A DNA stretch of 32,261 nt from an uncultured Elusimicrobia bacterium (GTDB lineage: Bacteria > Elusimicrobiota > Elusimicrobia > UBA1565 > UBA9628). Made by a program: the position numbers and the translations under genes. Where the stretch lies: NCBI GenBank assembly GCA_903830945.1, contig CAIKVT010000008.1, forward strand, positions 1 to 32,261, read 5' to 3'. Shown piece by piece: positions 1-7,963 of this stretch; position 1 is the first letter of the stretch; each line of letters opens with the position of its first letter. Below the pieces are notes generated by a model that was not told the origin of the DNA, did no database searches, and saw only the letters and a list, made by a program, of their open reading frames with translations.

Positions 1-1385
1 AGCCCGTCGGAGACGTTGCCGCCCTTGATGAGCCCCTTGGCCGCCTTGTCCACGCTCATGGCGATGCGCGCCGAGTTGCCGACGGTGGCCACGATGAGGT
101 TGGTCTTGCGCATCAAGCCCCGCTCGTCGGTCTCATAGTGATGGATAAGAGTACCACGAGGCGCTTCCACCACGCCCACGCCGACCTTCGGCGTCTTGGT
201 CGGGAGCGTGCGGAACTCCTTGGAGGTGATCTGCGGGTCGTTGACCAGCTGCACGATGGTCTCCGCGGCCTGGATCATCTCCACGACGCGCGCATAGTGA
301 TTGGCCAGCGTATGGTGCACGGGCTTGCCGCCCAGGATCTTGAAGTACTCCTCGTAGGCCTTCTGCGCCTCGAAAGTGGCCATGCCGTCGGCCGCGTTGA
401 GGCGCGCCATGGGCGCCACCGCGTAGATGCCGGAGCTTCCCCCCTCCACGAATCCCTTCCAGCCAACACCTTTGAGGAACGGGAACTTAATGTAGCTCCA
501 AGGCTCCACGTGTTCGTTGATGTGCTCCAGGTATTTCTGGACGGGGAACTTGGCGTACTCCTTGCCTTCCGGCGTCACCACCCGCACGTCCCCATCGTAG
601 AAGTTCACCTTGTTGTTCTTATCCACCAGCCCCATGTAGTAGGTCTTGTGGGTGAAAGCGTCCGAGGTGATGAGTTTGACGTAGGCCTCGTTCTTAAGGA
701 CGATGTCCTTGAAGACCTGCAGGGTGAACTTGGCGAACTCCAGGCCCTCGGCCGCGACCTGCTTGAACTCCGCGATCTGGTCCGCAGAGATGCCCTTGGC
801 CACGCCGCCCGGCAGGCCCAGCACCGGATGGATGACCTTGCCGCCCGCGTAGTTGATGATCTCGCGCAGGCGCCGGCGCATGGAGATGACCTTCTTGCCC
901 ACGTCCAGGCCGACCTTGCCGATGACGCCGATCACGTTGCGCAGCTCCTTGGGCGCGTCGGGCCCCACGATGAAGTCCGGGCCGCCGAGGATGTAAACGT
1001 GCAAGGCGTGGTCCTCGAGAATGAAGGTATTGTAAACCAGCTCGCGGATCTTGCGTCCCACCGGGTGGCACTCGACCTGATAGAGGTCGTCTAAAGCCTT
1101 GGCCGCGGCCATATGATGCGCCGTGGGGCAGACCCCGCAGATGCGCGAGGTGATCTGGGGCATGTCCTCGGAAGGGCGGCCCAGGCTGAAGACCTCGAAG
1201 CCCCGCAGCTCCGGGATCTGCAAGTAGGCATGGTCCACGTCTCCCTGGTCGTTGAGGAAGATGTCGATCTTGCCGTGGCCTTCCAGACGCGTGATGGGGT
1301 CGATGGAGATGCGGCGATTCTGAATATACTGATTGTTGGCGAGCTTCTGCGCCTTATCGAAGATCTGCTGCGCGTTCTTATCCAT
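1..1385 (-). CDS. mvhA: F420-non-reducing-type [NiFe] hydrogenase large subunit MvhA (3' end outside window)
   Basis: Large subunit of a group 3 [NiFe] hydrogenase, which holds the Ni-Fe site where H2 is cleaved or formed in the cytoplasm. About 461 codons are visible on the minus strand and the frame is still open at position 1, so the C-terminal DPCxxC ligand motif lies outside the window. The start is ATG at 1385 with AGGAG about 10 nt upstream, 11 nt after the mvhG stop. The N-terminus carries the family motif around RLEGHG (residues 33-38, including Glu35). RICGVCPTAH (residues 81-90) contains the first two metal-ligand cysteines, Cys83 and Cys86. It is the last visible gene of the hdr-mvh unit. 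Family assignment is firm. The substrate role (H2 uptake or evolution) cannot be read from sequence. Confidence 0.95.
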   Translation of the reverse strand, partial: MDKNAQQIFDKAQKLANNQYIQNRRISIDPITRLEGHGKIDIFLNDQGDVDHAYLQIPELRGFEVFSLGRPSEDMPQITSRICGVCPTAHHMAAAKALDDLYQVECHPVGRKIRELVYNTFILEDHALHVYILGGPDFIVGPDAPKELRNVIGVIGKVGLDVGKKVISMRRRLREIINYAGGKVIHPVLGLPGGVAKGISADQIAEFKQVAAEGLEFAKFTLQVFKDIVLKNEAYVKLITSDAFTHKTYYMGLVDKNNKVNFYDGDVRVVTPEGKEYAKFPVQKYLEHINEHVEPWSYIKFPFLKGVGWKGFVEGGSSGIYAVAPMARLNAADGMATFEAQKAYEEYFKILGGKPVHHTLANHYARVVEMIQAAETIVQLVNDPQITSKEFRTLPTKTPKVGVGVVEAPRGTLIHHYETDERGLMRKTNLIVATVGNSARIAMSVDKAAKGLIKGGNVSDG

Positions 1386-1396
1386 TGATGCCGCTC

Positions 1397-2362
1397 CTAG
1401 TTAAGCTTCCGTCGTAAGATGCACTTGGAAAGCCCATAGCGATAGAAAGTCCCGATGGGATCCGGGATTCCGTCCAACACGGCGTCGATGTCTTTTTCTT
1501 CCTTGGGCACGATGTTGGAGAACACCGAAGACACGAATTTCGCGCCTTGGTCCTTGACGCGCGAGGTCGGCCCAAAGCACCCGGTGCAGGGCATGTTGCC
1601 CGACGGGCAAAGGGCCTCGCAGCCCGAGCGCGTGGCCGGGCCCATGCAGACCAGGCCTTGGGCCAGGAGACATTTCTCCGGGTCGATCTGCACCTGATGG
1701 GGACGCTTGAACTCGGCCAAAGCCAGATCCGCGGGCTTGGAATCCTTGCGCTTGCACTCCTCGCAGAGCGCGATGTCGGGCGAAAGGACCGTTCCACGGG
1801 CCGGCAGCTTGCCCGCCAGGATGGCCTGCACCGCGCTCATGATGATCTTGGGCGTGGGCGGGCAGCCGGGCAGGTAGTAGTCCACCTCGATGACCTGGTC
1901 CAGGGAGCGCACCATGTTATGGAGCACGGGCAAGGTCAAGGTGCGGCCCTCGTCCACGGTCGAGGTCTGCGGCCGGATCTTCTGCGGGTTGTCGATGCCC
2001 GGGCAGTCCTCATAGACGAACTTGAGGATGTCTTCTTTCTTGAATTGGTTGGCCAGGGCCGGGATGCCGCCGGAGTTGGCGCAGGCGCCAAAGGAGACCA
2101 CGACCTGGGCCTTGCGGCGCAGCATGTGGACCCATTCCTCCTGCTCGGAAGTGCGGATCGCGCCGTTGATGAAGGCCACCGCGACGGACTTGTCCGGCCG
2201 GGCCGCTATGTCGGCTTTCTTGAAGTCCATAGCCACGGGCCAGAGCACGATGTCCACGGCTTCCACGACCTTGAGGATGTCCTCGGCAAGATCCACCACG
2301 GCTTCTTCGCAGCCGCCGCAGGACGCGCACCAGTAAAAAGCGACCTTAGGTTTATCGGGCAT
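1397..2362 (-). CDS. mvhG: F420-non-reducing-type hydrogenase small subunit MvhG
   Basis: Small, FeS-relay subunit of the [NiFe] hydrogenase, passing electrons between the Ni-Fe site in MvhA and MvhD. The chosen start gives 321 residues. The N-terminus has WCASCGGCEEAV (residues 11-22), the proximal-cluster motif. GACANSGG and LPGCPP follow, and a cysteine-rich C-terminal half contains CEEC, CLLAQGLVCMG and the stretch around MPCTGCFGP, as expected for the medial and distal clusters. ATG at 2362 is preferred over an in-frame ATG at 2383 because GGAGGT lies 5 nt upstream of 2362 and the family N-terminus begins close to the CxxC motif. The start overlaps the mvhD stop by 11 bp, suggesting translational coupling. 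Confidence 0.94.
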   Translation of the reverse strand: MPDKPKVAFYWCASCGGCEEAVVDLAEDILKVVEAVDIVLWPVAMDFKKADIAARPDKSVAVAFINGAIRTSEQEEWVHMLRRKAQVVVSFGACANSGGIPALANQFKKEDILKFVYEDCPGIDNPQKIRPQTSTVDEGRTLTLPVLHNMVRSLDQVIEVDYYLPGCPPTPKIIMSAVQAILAGKLPARGTVLSPDIALCEECKRKDSKPADLALAEFKRPHQVQIDPEKCLLAQGLVCMGPATRSGCEALCPSGNMPCTGCFGPTSRVKDQGAKFVSSVFSNIVPKEEKDIDAVLDGIPDPIGTFYRYGLSKCILRRKLN

Positions 2363-2843
2363 GGGCCACCTCCGTTGGGGCATCGGAGTTGACGTGAGCT
2401 TCCAGCTCCTCGATCTCCTTATCCCATTCTTTAAATTTTCCGGGCATATCGAGCGGGCCCAGGGCGCGGACCTTGGCTACCATGTCGTTGACCGTGACCT
2501 TGACCTTCTCGCCCTCAGCTCCGGAGATCCACTCCAGACGGAAACGGCCATCCTCTATGCCCATATCCTTGAGCATGCGATTGAGCATGCGCATGCGGCG
2601 CAAAGTCTTGTAATTGCCTTCCGCGTAGTGACAGTCGCCGGGATGGCACCCCCCCAGGAGCACCCCGTCGGCGCCCTTGGCGAAAGCATCCATCACGAAC
2701 TGTGGGTCCACCCGGCCGGAGCACATCACCCGGATGACGCGAACGTTGGGGGCGTACTTGAGGCGCGAGACGCCGGCCAGGTCCGCCGCGGTGTAGGTGC
2801 ACCAGTTGCAGAAGAACGCCACGATCTTAGGTTCGAAGCTCAT
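2352..2843 (-). CDS. mvhD: Methyl-viologen-reducing hydrogenase delta subunit MvhD
   Basis: Iron-sulfur protein that links the hydrogenase to heterodisulfide reductase subunit HdrA. It has 163 residues, near the family's usual length. Visible cysteines are Cys12 and Cys15 (FFCNWCTY), Cys41 (VMCSGRVDP), Cys66 and Cys71 (GGCHPGDCHY); these are the conserved FeS ligands of the MvhD family. The start ATG overlaps the hdrA stop as ATGA, and its own stop overlaps the mvhG start by 11 bp. MvhD lies between hdrA and mvhG, consistent with the electron path HdrA-MvhD-MvhG-MvhA. No fusion to HdrA is seen, although such fusions exist in other lineages. Confidence 0.95.
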   Translation of the reverse strand: MSFEPKIVAFFCNWCTYTAADLAGVSRLKYAPNVRVIRVMCSGRVDPQFVMDAFAKGADGVLLGGCHPGDCHYAEGNYKTLRRMRMLNRMLKDMGIEDGRFRLEWISGAEGEKVKVTVNDMVAKVRALGPLDMPGKFKEWDKEIEELEAHVNSDAPTEVAHAR

Positions 2844-4849
2844 TTTCCCAATACCCCCTCGATCTCGCTGAAGATCTCCTCATCCTCGAACAGATTCTGC
2901 CTGATGGAGCCCGACGGGCAGGCCGCGGCGCAGACCCCGCAGCCCTTGCAGATCACCTCGTTGATGACGGCCTTCTTCTTGGCCTCGTCGAAGGTGATAG
3001 CCGTATAGGGGCACAGGGGCACGCAGGACTTGCAGCCGCAGCACTCCTCCTCGACTACGTGCGAGGTATTGGGCTCGAGCTCCACATGGCCCGCGTCGAT
3101 GAGGACCAAGGCCTCCGCGGCGGCCGCGCCAGCCTGGGCCACGGTGTCCGGGATGTCCTTAGGCGACTGGCAGGCGCCGGCGATGAAGATGCCGTCCGTG
3201 AAAGTGTTCACGGGCGCCAGCTTGGGATGGCGCTCCTGGAAGAATCCCTCGTTGCCGCAGCCGATGTTGAAGCGGCGGCGCACCTCCTGGGCGTCGGCCT
3301 GGGGCTCCAGGCCCGTGGCAAGCACCACCATGTCCACTGGCACACGCCGGACAAAGCCCGCCAAGGTATCCTCCACCCGCAGGACCAGCTTGCCCTCCTC
3401 TTCCGGCGTCATGGCCCAGTCCGTGACCTCGGCCACGCGGCCGCGGATGAAGTGCACTCCCTCGGAGAGGAGCTTGTCGTAGAATTCCTCGTAAGCCTTG
3501 CCCGCGGCGCGGATGTCGATGTAGAAGTTGTACACCTCGGCGCCCGAGTGCTCCTTGATGAGGTGCGCGAGCTTAAGCGAGTACATGCAGCACACGCGCG
3601 AGCACCACTTATTGGTCTTCTCGTCGCGCGATCCCACGCAGTGGATGATGCCCACGGCCTTGGGATGCTTACCGTCGCGCAGCACCACCTCGCCGGAGGT
3701 CGGCCCCGAAGCGTTGACCAGCCGCTCGATCTCCAGAGCCGTGAATACGCCCGGGTATTTTCCGTAGCCGTAGTGGGGCTCTTTCTTGGCGTCGAAGGTC
3801 TTGAATCCCGTGGCCAGGATGATGGCACCGACCTGCAGTTCCTTGACCTCTTCCTTTTGGTCGAAGTCGATGGCCTTCCGATCGCAGGCCTCCGCGCAGG
3901 ACTTCTTACACTTGCCGGTCTTGAACTGGATGCAGGTCTCCGGGTCGATCATCACGACCTTAGGGGTGGCCTGCGGGAAGTCGATGTAGACGGGCTTGCG
4001 CTTGCCCAGGCCCTGGTTGAACTTGTCCGCGAACTTCGGCTCCTTGAAGACGCAGGCGTCGATGCACTCCATGCAGCCGACGCAGAGGTCTTCTATCACG
4101 TAGCGCGGCTTGCGCTTGACCGTGACCTTGTAGTTGCCGACGTAGCCCTCCACCTTGGACACCTCGGAGTAGGTCCAGAGCGTGATGTTCGGGTGCGACT
4201 TGACCGCGGACATCTTCGGGGTCAGGATGCAAGCCGCGCAGTCCAGGGTCGGGAAGGTCTTGTCGAAGGCGGCCATATGGCCGCCGATGGTGGACTCGCG
4301 CTCGACCAGCGTGACCTTCTTGCCCGCGTTGGCCAAGGTCAAAGCCGCGTGGATGCCGGCGATGCCGCCGCCCACGACCAGGACGTTGGGGTCCACGGGG
4401 ACCTGCTGCTTCTCCAGGGCCTTATGGAAGCGCACCCGGTACACAGCGGCGCGGGCCAGGTCCTTGGCCTTGGCGGTCGCGGCCTTCTTATCCTCGTGCA
4501 CCCAGGAGGCGTGCTCGCGGATGTTGACCATCTGGAAGAAGAAGGAGTTCAGCCCGCCCTTGGCCGCGGCCTTGCGAAAGGTCTCCTCGTGCAGGTTCGG
4601 AGAGCAGGCCGCCACCACGAGCCGTTCCAACTTGTGCTCCCTGATGTCCTGGGCGATCATCTCCTGGCCCGGGTCCGAGCACATGTACTTGTAATCGCGC
4701 GAGACGACCACGCCGGGCAGGCCCGCCGCATATTTGGCGACATCGGCCACGTCGATGGTGCCCGCGATGTTGGACCCGCAATGGCAGATGTAGAAGCCGA
4801 TGCGCGGCAGCCCGTTGGGCTGTTGCTTGTTTGCGTTATTGTCGGCCAT
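2840..4849 (-). CDS. hdrA: Heterodisulfide reductase subunit A, FAD-dependent electron-bifurcating subunit
   Basis: Flavin subunit proposed to split electrons between ferredoxin and the HdrBC site. It has 669 residues. The N-terminal cluster domain shows Cys22, Cys24, Cys57 (YMCSDPGQ) and Cys82 (AACSPN). GGGIAG (160-165) is the FAD dinucleotide fold, followed by the HdrA-specific DCAACILTPKM (203-213). An inserted ferredoxin domain has CVGCMECIDAC (256-266) and a second Cys group after MIDPETC. Further on are HCVGSRDE and WCSRVCCMYS, both typical of HdrA. The C-terminus is a two-cluster ferredoxin, CCGCKSCVPLC (603-613) and CKGCGVCAAAC (634-644). No selenocysteine codon is evident. GGGAGGT precedes the ATG. 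It sits 3 bp after hdrB and overlaps mvhD by 4 bp. Confidence 0.96.
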   Translation of the reverse strand: MADNNANKQQPNGLPRIGFYICHCGSNIAGTIDVADVAKYAAGLPGVVVSRDYKYMCSDPGQEMIAQDIREHKLERLVVAACSPNLHEETFRKAAAKGGLNSFFFQMVNIREHASWVHEDKKAATAKAKDLARAAVYRVRFHKALEKQQVPVDPNVLVVGGGIAGIHAALTLANAGKKVTLVERESTIGGHMAAFDKTFPTLDCAACILTPKMSAVKSHPNITLWTYSEVSKVEGYVGNYKVTVKRKPRYVIEDLCVGCMECIDACVFKEPKFADKFNQGLGKRKPVYIDFPQATPKVVMIDPETCIQFKTGKCKKSCAEACDRKAIDFDQKEEVKELQVGAIILATGFKTFDAKKEPHYGYGKYPGVFTALEIERLVNASGPTSGEVVLRDGKHPKAVGIIHCVGSRDEKTNKWCSRVCCMYSLKLAHLIKEHSGAEVYNFYIDIRAAGKAYEEFYDKLLSEGVHFIRGRVAEVTDWAMTPEEEGKLVLRVEDTLAGFVRRVPVDMVVLATGLEPQADAQEVRRRFNIGCGNEGFFQERHPKLAPVNTFTDGIFIAGACQSPKDIPDTVAQAGAAAAEALVLIDAGHVELEPNTSHVVEEECCGCKSCVPLCPYTAITFDEAKKKAVINEVICKGCGVCAAACPSGSIRQNLFEDEEIFSEIEGVLGK

Positions 4850-4852
4850 GAC

Positions 4853-5713
4853 TTACCTCCCGGCGAGGACGACGTCGGCGGAGATGATGCTGCGCTTAAG
4901 ACCCAGCTCATCGGCACTCAGGCCCATGGCCAGACCAAGGACCTGGGTGAAGTACACGACAGGCATGTCGACCGCTTCGAATTTTCGGGCGATCTGGTCC
5001 TGATAGCCGTCAAGGTTGAACTGGCAGAGCGGGCAGACCGTGACCACGGCCTCAGCCCCGCGCTTCTTGGCTTCCTTGAGGATGATGTAGGCCAGGCGCA
5101 GGCCGACCTCGGGCACGGTGCCGGTGAGGCTGCCGCCGCAGCAGCGCGTCTTGAGAGGGAAGGTCACGTTTTCCGCGCCCGCCGCGGCCAGCAGCTTGTC
5201 CATGGTCTTCGGATCGTACTGGTCGTCAAAGCTCGCGAAAGGGCGCACGATCTGGCAGCCGTAATAGGGCGCGAACTTGTGGCCCTTGAGCGGGCTCTTG
5301 ATCCGCTTGGCGATCGCATCCAGGCCCACATCGTTGATCAGGACATCGAGGGGATGGCGGACCTTGACCTTGCCGTGGTATTCCAGGCCGGCGGCGGCCA
5401 GCGCCTTGGTCACTCTGGCGCGGATCTCCGGGTGGTCCTGGAGGCTCTTCTGCGCCTTGTTGAGGCCCAGGTAGCAGGCACTGCAAGGCGCGATGACGTC
5501 GAGCTCTTCGCGCTCCGCGATGGCCAGATTGCGCCCCGCCAGAGCGTAGGACTTGGCCTCGTCGACGGACATGTAGGCCGTGGCGCCGCAGCAGTTCCAG
5601 TCGTCGATCTCCTTGAGTTCGACACCGAGGGCCCGGAACACGGCCAGGAGGGATTCCTCGTAGGCCTTGCCGGTCCCTTTGAGAGAGCAGCCGGGAAAAT
5701 ACAGGTATTTCAC
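4853..5713 (-). CDS. hdrB: Heterodisulfide reductase subunit B (two CCG domains)
   Basis: Catalytic subunit that, in methanogens, reduces the CoM-S-S-CoB disulfide on non-cubane [4Fe-4S] clusters. It has 286 residues with two complete CCG domains: Cys9, Cys41-Cys42-Gly, Cys77-x2-Cys80, and Cys153, Cys191-Cys192-Gly, Cys227-x2-Cys230. All cluster ligands are therefore present, which argues for a real disulfide- or thiol-type active site and not a degraded paralogue. The start ATG overlaps the hdrC stop (ATGA). The physiological substrate in a bacterium cannot be named from this sequence. CCG domains also occur in lactate and succinate-type oxidoreductases, but the hdrC and hdrA neighbours settle the assignment. 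Confidence 0.95.
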   Translation of the reverse strand: MKYLYFPGCSLKGTGKAYEESLLAVFRALGVELKEIDDWNCCGATAYMSVDEAKSYALAGRNLAIAEREELDVIAPCSACYLGLNKAQKSLQDHPEIRARVTKALAAAGLEYHGKVKVRHPLDVLINDVGLDAIAKRIKSPLKGHKFAPYYGCQIVRPFASFDDQYDPKTMDKLLAAAGAENVTFPLKTRCCGGSLTGTVPEVGLRLAYIILKEAKKRGAEAVVTVCPLCQFNLDGYQDQIARKFEAVDMPVVYFTQVLGLAMGLSADELGLKRSIISADVVLAGR

Positions 5714-6300
5714 TTCGCCACCTCCGTTTTGTCGGCTTCCAGGGCGTTCAAGATCTTACGCAGCTCATCCTTGCGGCGGATGGAGTCGGGCAAAAAGGAC
5801 ATGCGGCCCGTGCGCATGAGATTGAGCCCCAGGCCGGTCATGCTCAGGAACTTGAACCAATTGGTGCGCAGGAACAGGTCGATGACCAGCAGGGTCTCGT
5901 TGACCCGGCCCCACATGAAGATCATGCGGCCGAACTCCTTGGCCAGGACCGGGATGGGGAAACGCTTCGGGTAGACGCCCTCCTGGATGGCCCGCCGCTT
6001 CAAGGCGTACATGATGTCGGTGACCTGGATCTTCTTGGGGCATTCCACCCGACAGGCGTAGCAGCTGGCGCACAGCCAGATGGTCAGAGAGCTCAGGACC
6101 TCATTCTTGAAGCCCTCCCGGGCCAGGTTGATGAGCCGCCGGGGCGTGTAGTCCATGTACAAGGACAAAGGGCAGGTGGCGCTGCAGACTCCGCACTGGA
6201 TGCAGTGGCGCAGGTTCTCGCCGCCGGTCTGGCTGGTCGCCCAGCGAGCGAAATCAGCGTCGCGATCCGCCTCGTACTTCATCATCTGCGTTATGGCCAT
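5710..6300 (-). CDS. hdrC: Heterodisulfide reductase subunit C (two [4Fe-4S] ferredoxin subunit)
   Basis: Small ferredoxin-like subunit carrying electrons from HdrA to HdrB. It has 196 residues with two classical cluster motifs, CIQCGVCSATCP (Cys33/36/39/43) and CASCYACRVECP (Cys77/80/83/87). The second half is helical and ends with a charged tail. AAGGAGGT lies 7 nt before the ATG, one of the best ribosome-binding sites in this unit, and pckA ends 22 bp upstream. This is the widest gap in the operon, so HdrABC-MvhADG translation may be reset here. The order hdrC-hdrB-hdrA-mvhD-mvhG-mvhA keeps all six subunits contiguous. Confidence 0.94.
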   Translation of the reverse strand: MAITQMMKYEADRDADFARWATSQTGGENLRHCIQCGVCSATCPLSLYMDYTPRRLINLAREGFKNEVLSSLTIWLCASCYACRVECPKKIQVTDIMYALKRRAIQEGVYPKRFPIPVLAKEFGRMIFMWGRVNETLLVIDLFLRTNWFKFLSMTGLGLNLMRTGRMSFLPDSIRRKDELRKILNALEADKTEVAK

Positions 6301-6322
6301 CTCACGACCTCCTTAAATACCG

Positions 6323-7963
6323 TCAGCGCATCGGCCCGGCCGCCCGCACTTCGGCCGGACAGCTGGACTCGAACTTCTTGAAATTCTCGCTGAAGCGGGC
6401 CGCCAGCTCCCGATACTTCTGCGCGTAGAGGGCCTTGTCCGGCCAGGAATCCGCCGGGTTCAGCACGCCCGCCGGCACCCCGTCGCAGGACTTGGGGACC
6501 TGGAAGCCGAAGACCGGGTCCTGGCCGAACTCGACGTTGAGGAACTTGCCGCTCAAAACCGCATCGAGCAGGCCGCGGGTATGGCGGATGCTGATGCGCT
6601 TGCCCACGCCATAGGCCCCGCCGACCCAACCGGTGTTGACCAGCCAGCAGTTGACGCCGTGCTGGAGCACCTTGCGCTTGAGCAGGCCCGCGTAAACGGA
6701 GGGATGCTGGACCATGAAGGGCGCGCCGAAGCATGTGCTGAATGTCATCTGCGGCTCTTTGCCCAGCCCCGCCTCGGTCCCGGCCACCTTCGAGGTGTAG
6801 CCGGAGATGAACTGGTAGAGCGCCTGGTCCGGGGTCAGCCTGGCAATCGGAGGCATGACGCCGAAGGCGTCGCAGGTCAGGAAGATGATGTTGCGCGGAT
6901 GCCCGCCGGTCTTCTCCGGCACGGCGTTGGCGATGAACTCCAGCGGGTAGGAGGCCCGGGTGTTCTCGGTGCGGGACTCGTCGTCGAGGTCGATGAGCCG
7001 GGTCGCCGGGTCGAAGACGACGTTTTCCAGGATGGCGCCGAATCGCCGGACGGCCGAGGTGATCTGCGGCTCGGCCGTGGGCGAAAGGCGGATGACCTTG
7101 GCGTAGCAGCCGGCCTCGAAGTTGAAGACGCCCGCATCGCTCCAGCCGTGCTCGTCGTCGCCGATGAGCCGCCGCGCGGGGTCCGCCGACAAGGTCGTCT
7201 TGCCCGTGCCTGAAAGCCCGAAGAACAGCGCCGCGTCGTTGTCCGGGCCGATGTTGGCGGAGCAGTGCATGGGCAGCACGCCCTTGAGCGGCAGCAGATA
7301 GTTCAAAATCGAGAAGATGGACTTCTTGATCTCGCCGCCGTAGCCCGTGCCGCCGATGAGGCACAGGCGCTGGGCGAAGTCGACCAGGATGAAGGTGCCG
7401 GACTTGGTGCCGTCCGCCTGAGGATCGGCCTGGAACGACGGCACGGAGACGACCGTGAACTCCGGCACGAAGCGCCGGTGCTCCTCGGCGGTGGCCGGCT
7501 TAAGCAGCATGTTGCTCGCGAAAAGGCTGTGCCAGGAGCGCTCCGTGATGACCCGCACCGGGAGCCGGTAGCCAGGATCCGCCCCGCCGTAGCAGTCCTG
7601 CACGAAGACGTCGCGACCCTCGAGGAAGCCCCGCAGACGCTTGTAGAGGCCGTTGAACTTGTCCTGGCTGAAGGGCCGGTTGTAGTCCCCCCACCAGACC
7701 TTGTCCGAAGTCGTCTCTTCCTTGACGATGAACCTGTCGTTGGGGGAGCGCCCGGTGTGCTTGCCGGTGTCCACCAGCAGCGCGCCCATATGCGAGAGGC
7801 TGCCCTCCTGGCGGCTGATGGCCTCTTCATAAAGCGCGGCCGCGGGAAGGTTCCAGTAGACCTTCCGGAGGTTCGCGAAGCCCTGCTTCTCCAGCCCGTA
7901 GTCGCTCTGCAGAAGCCGGGCCGCGCCCGCCGCGGTATGCTTAGCGTCCAGGATGTTGTTCAT
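6323..7963 (-). CDS. pckA: Phosphoenolpyruvate carboxykinase (ATP)
   Basis: Interconverts oxaloacetate plus ATP with phosphoenolpyruvate, CO2 and ADP in the cytosol. From the chosen start it has 546 residues, the usual length of the ATP-dependent family. Visible motifs: HTGRSPNDRF (69-78), the oxaloacetate-binding region around GYGGEIKKS (208-215), P-loop GLSGTGKTTLS (249-259), and LIGDDEHGW (267-275) with metal-binding Asp269/Asp270. ATG at 7963 overlaps the aminotransferase stop as ATGA; an in-frame start 23 codons upstream would lie inside that gene and is rejected. Position in the operon, ahead of hdrC, is unusual. The direction (gluconeogenic or ATP-yielding CO2 fixation) is not determined by sequence. 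Confidence 0.96.
   Translation of the reverse strand: MNNILDAKHTAAGAARLLQSDYGLEKQGFANLRKVYWNLPAAALYEEAISRQEGSLSHMGALLVDTGKHTGRSPNDRFIVKEETTSDKVWWGDYNRPFSQDKFNGLYKRLRGFLEGRDVFVQDCYGGADPGYRLPVRVITERSWHSLFASNMLLKPATAEEHRRFVPEFTVVSVPSFQADPQADGTKSGTFILVDFAQRLCLIGGTGYGGEIKKSIFSILNYLLPLKGVLPMHCSANIGPDNDAALFFGLSGTGKTTLSADPARRLIGDDEHGWSDAGVFNFEAGCYAKVIRLSPTAEPQITSAVRRFGAILENVVFDPATRLIDLDDESRTENTRASYPLEFIANAVPEKTGGHPRNIIFLTCDAFGVMPPIARLTPDQALYQFISGYTSKVAGTEAGLGKEPQMTFSTCFGAPFMVQHPSVYAGLLKRKVLQHGVNCWLVNTGWVGGAYGVGKRISIRHTRGLLDAVLSGKFLNVEFGQDPVFGFQVPKSCDGVPAGVLNPADSWPDKALYAQKYRELAARFSENFKKFESSCPAEVRAAGPMR

Noticed and set aside
3059-5974. Very long plus-strand open frame (971 codons) opposite hdrA and hdrB
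   Set aside because: It is a shadow of GC-rich codon usage on the minus strand. The minus-strand frames carry all conserved HdrA/HdrB motifs, while the plus frame has repetitive Leu/Val/Asp/His composition and no motif.
6291-7364. Second minus-strand frame inside pckA (357 codons)
   Set aside because: Out of frame with pckA, which has all catalytic motifs. The sequence is Arg/Ala-rich frame-shadow text.
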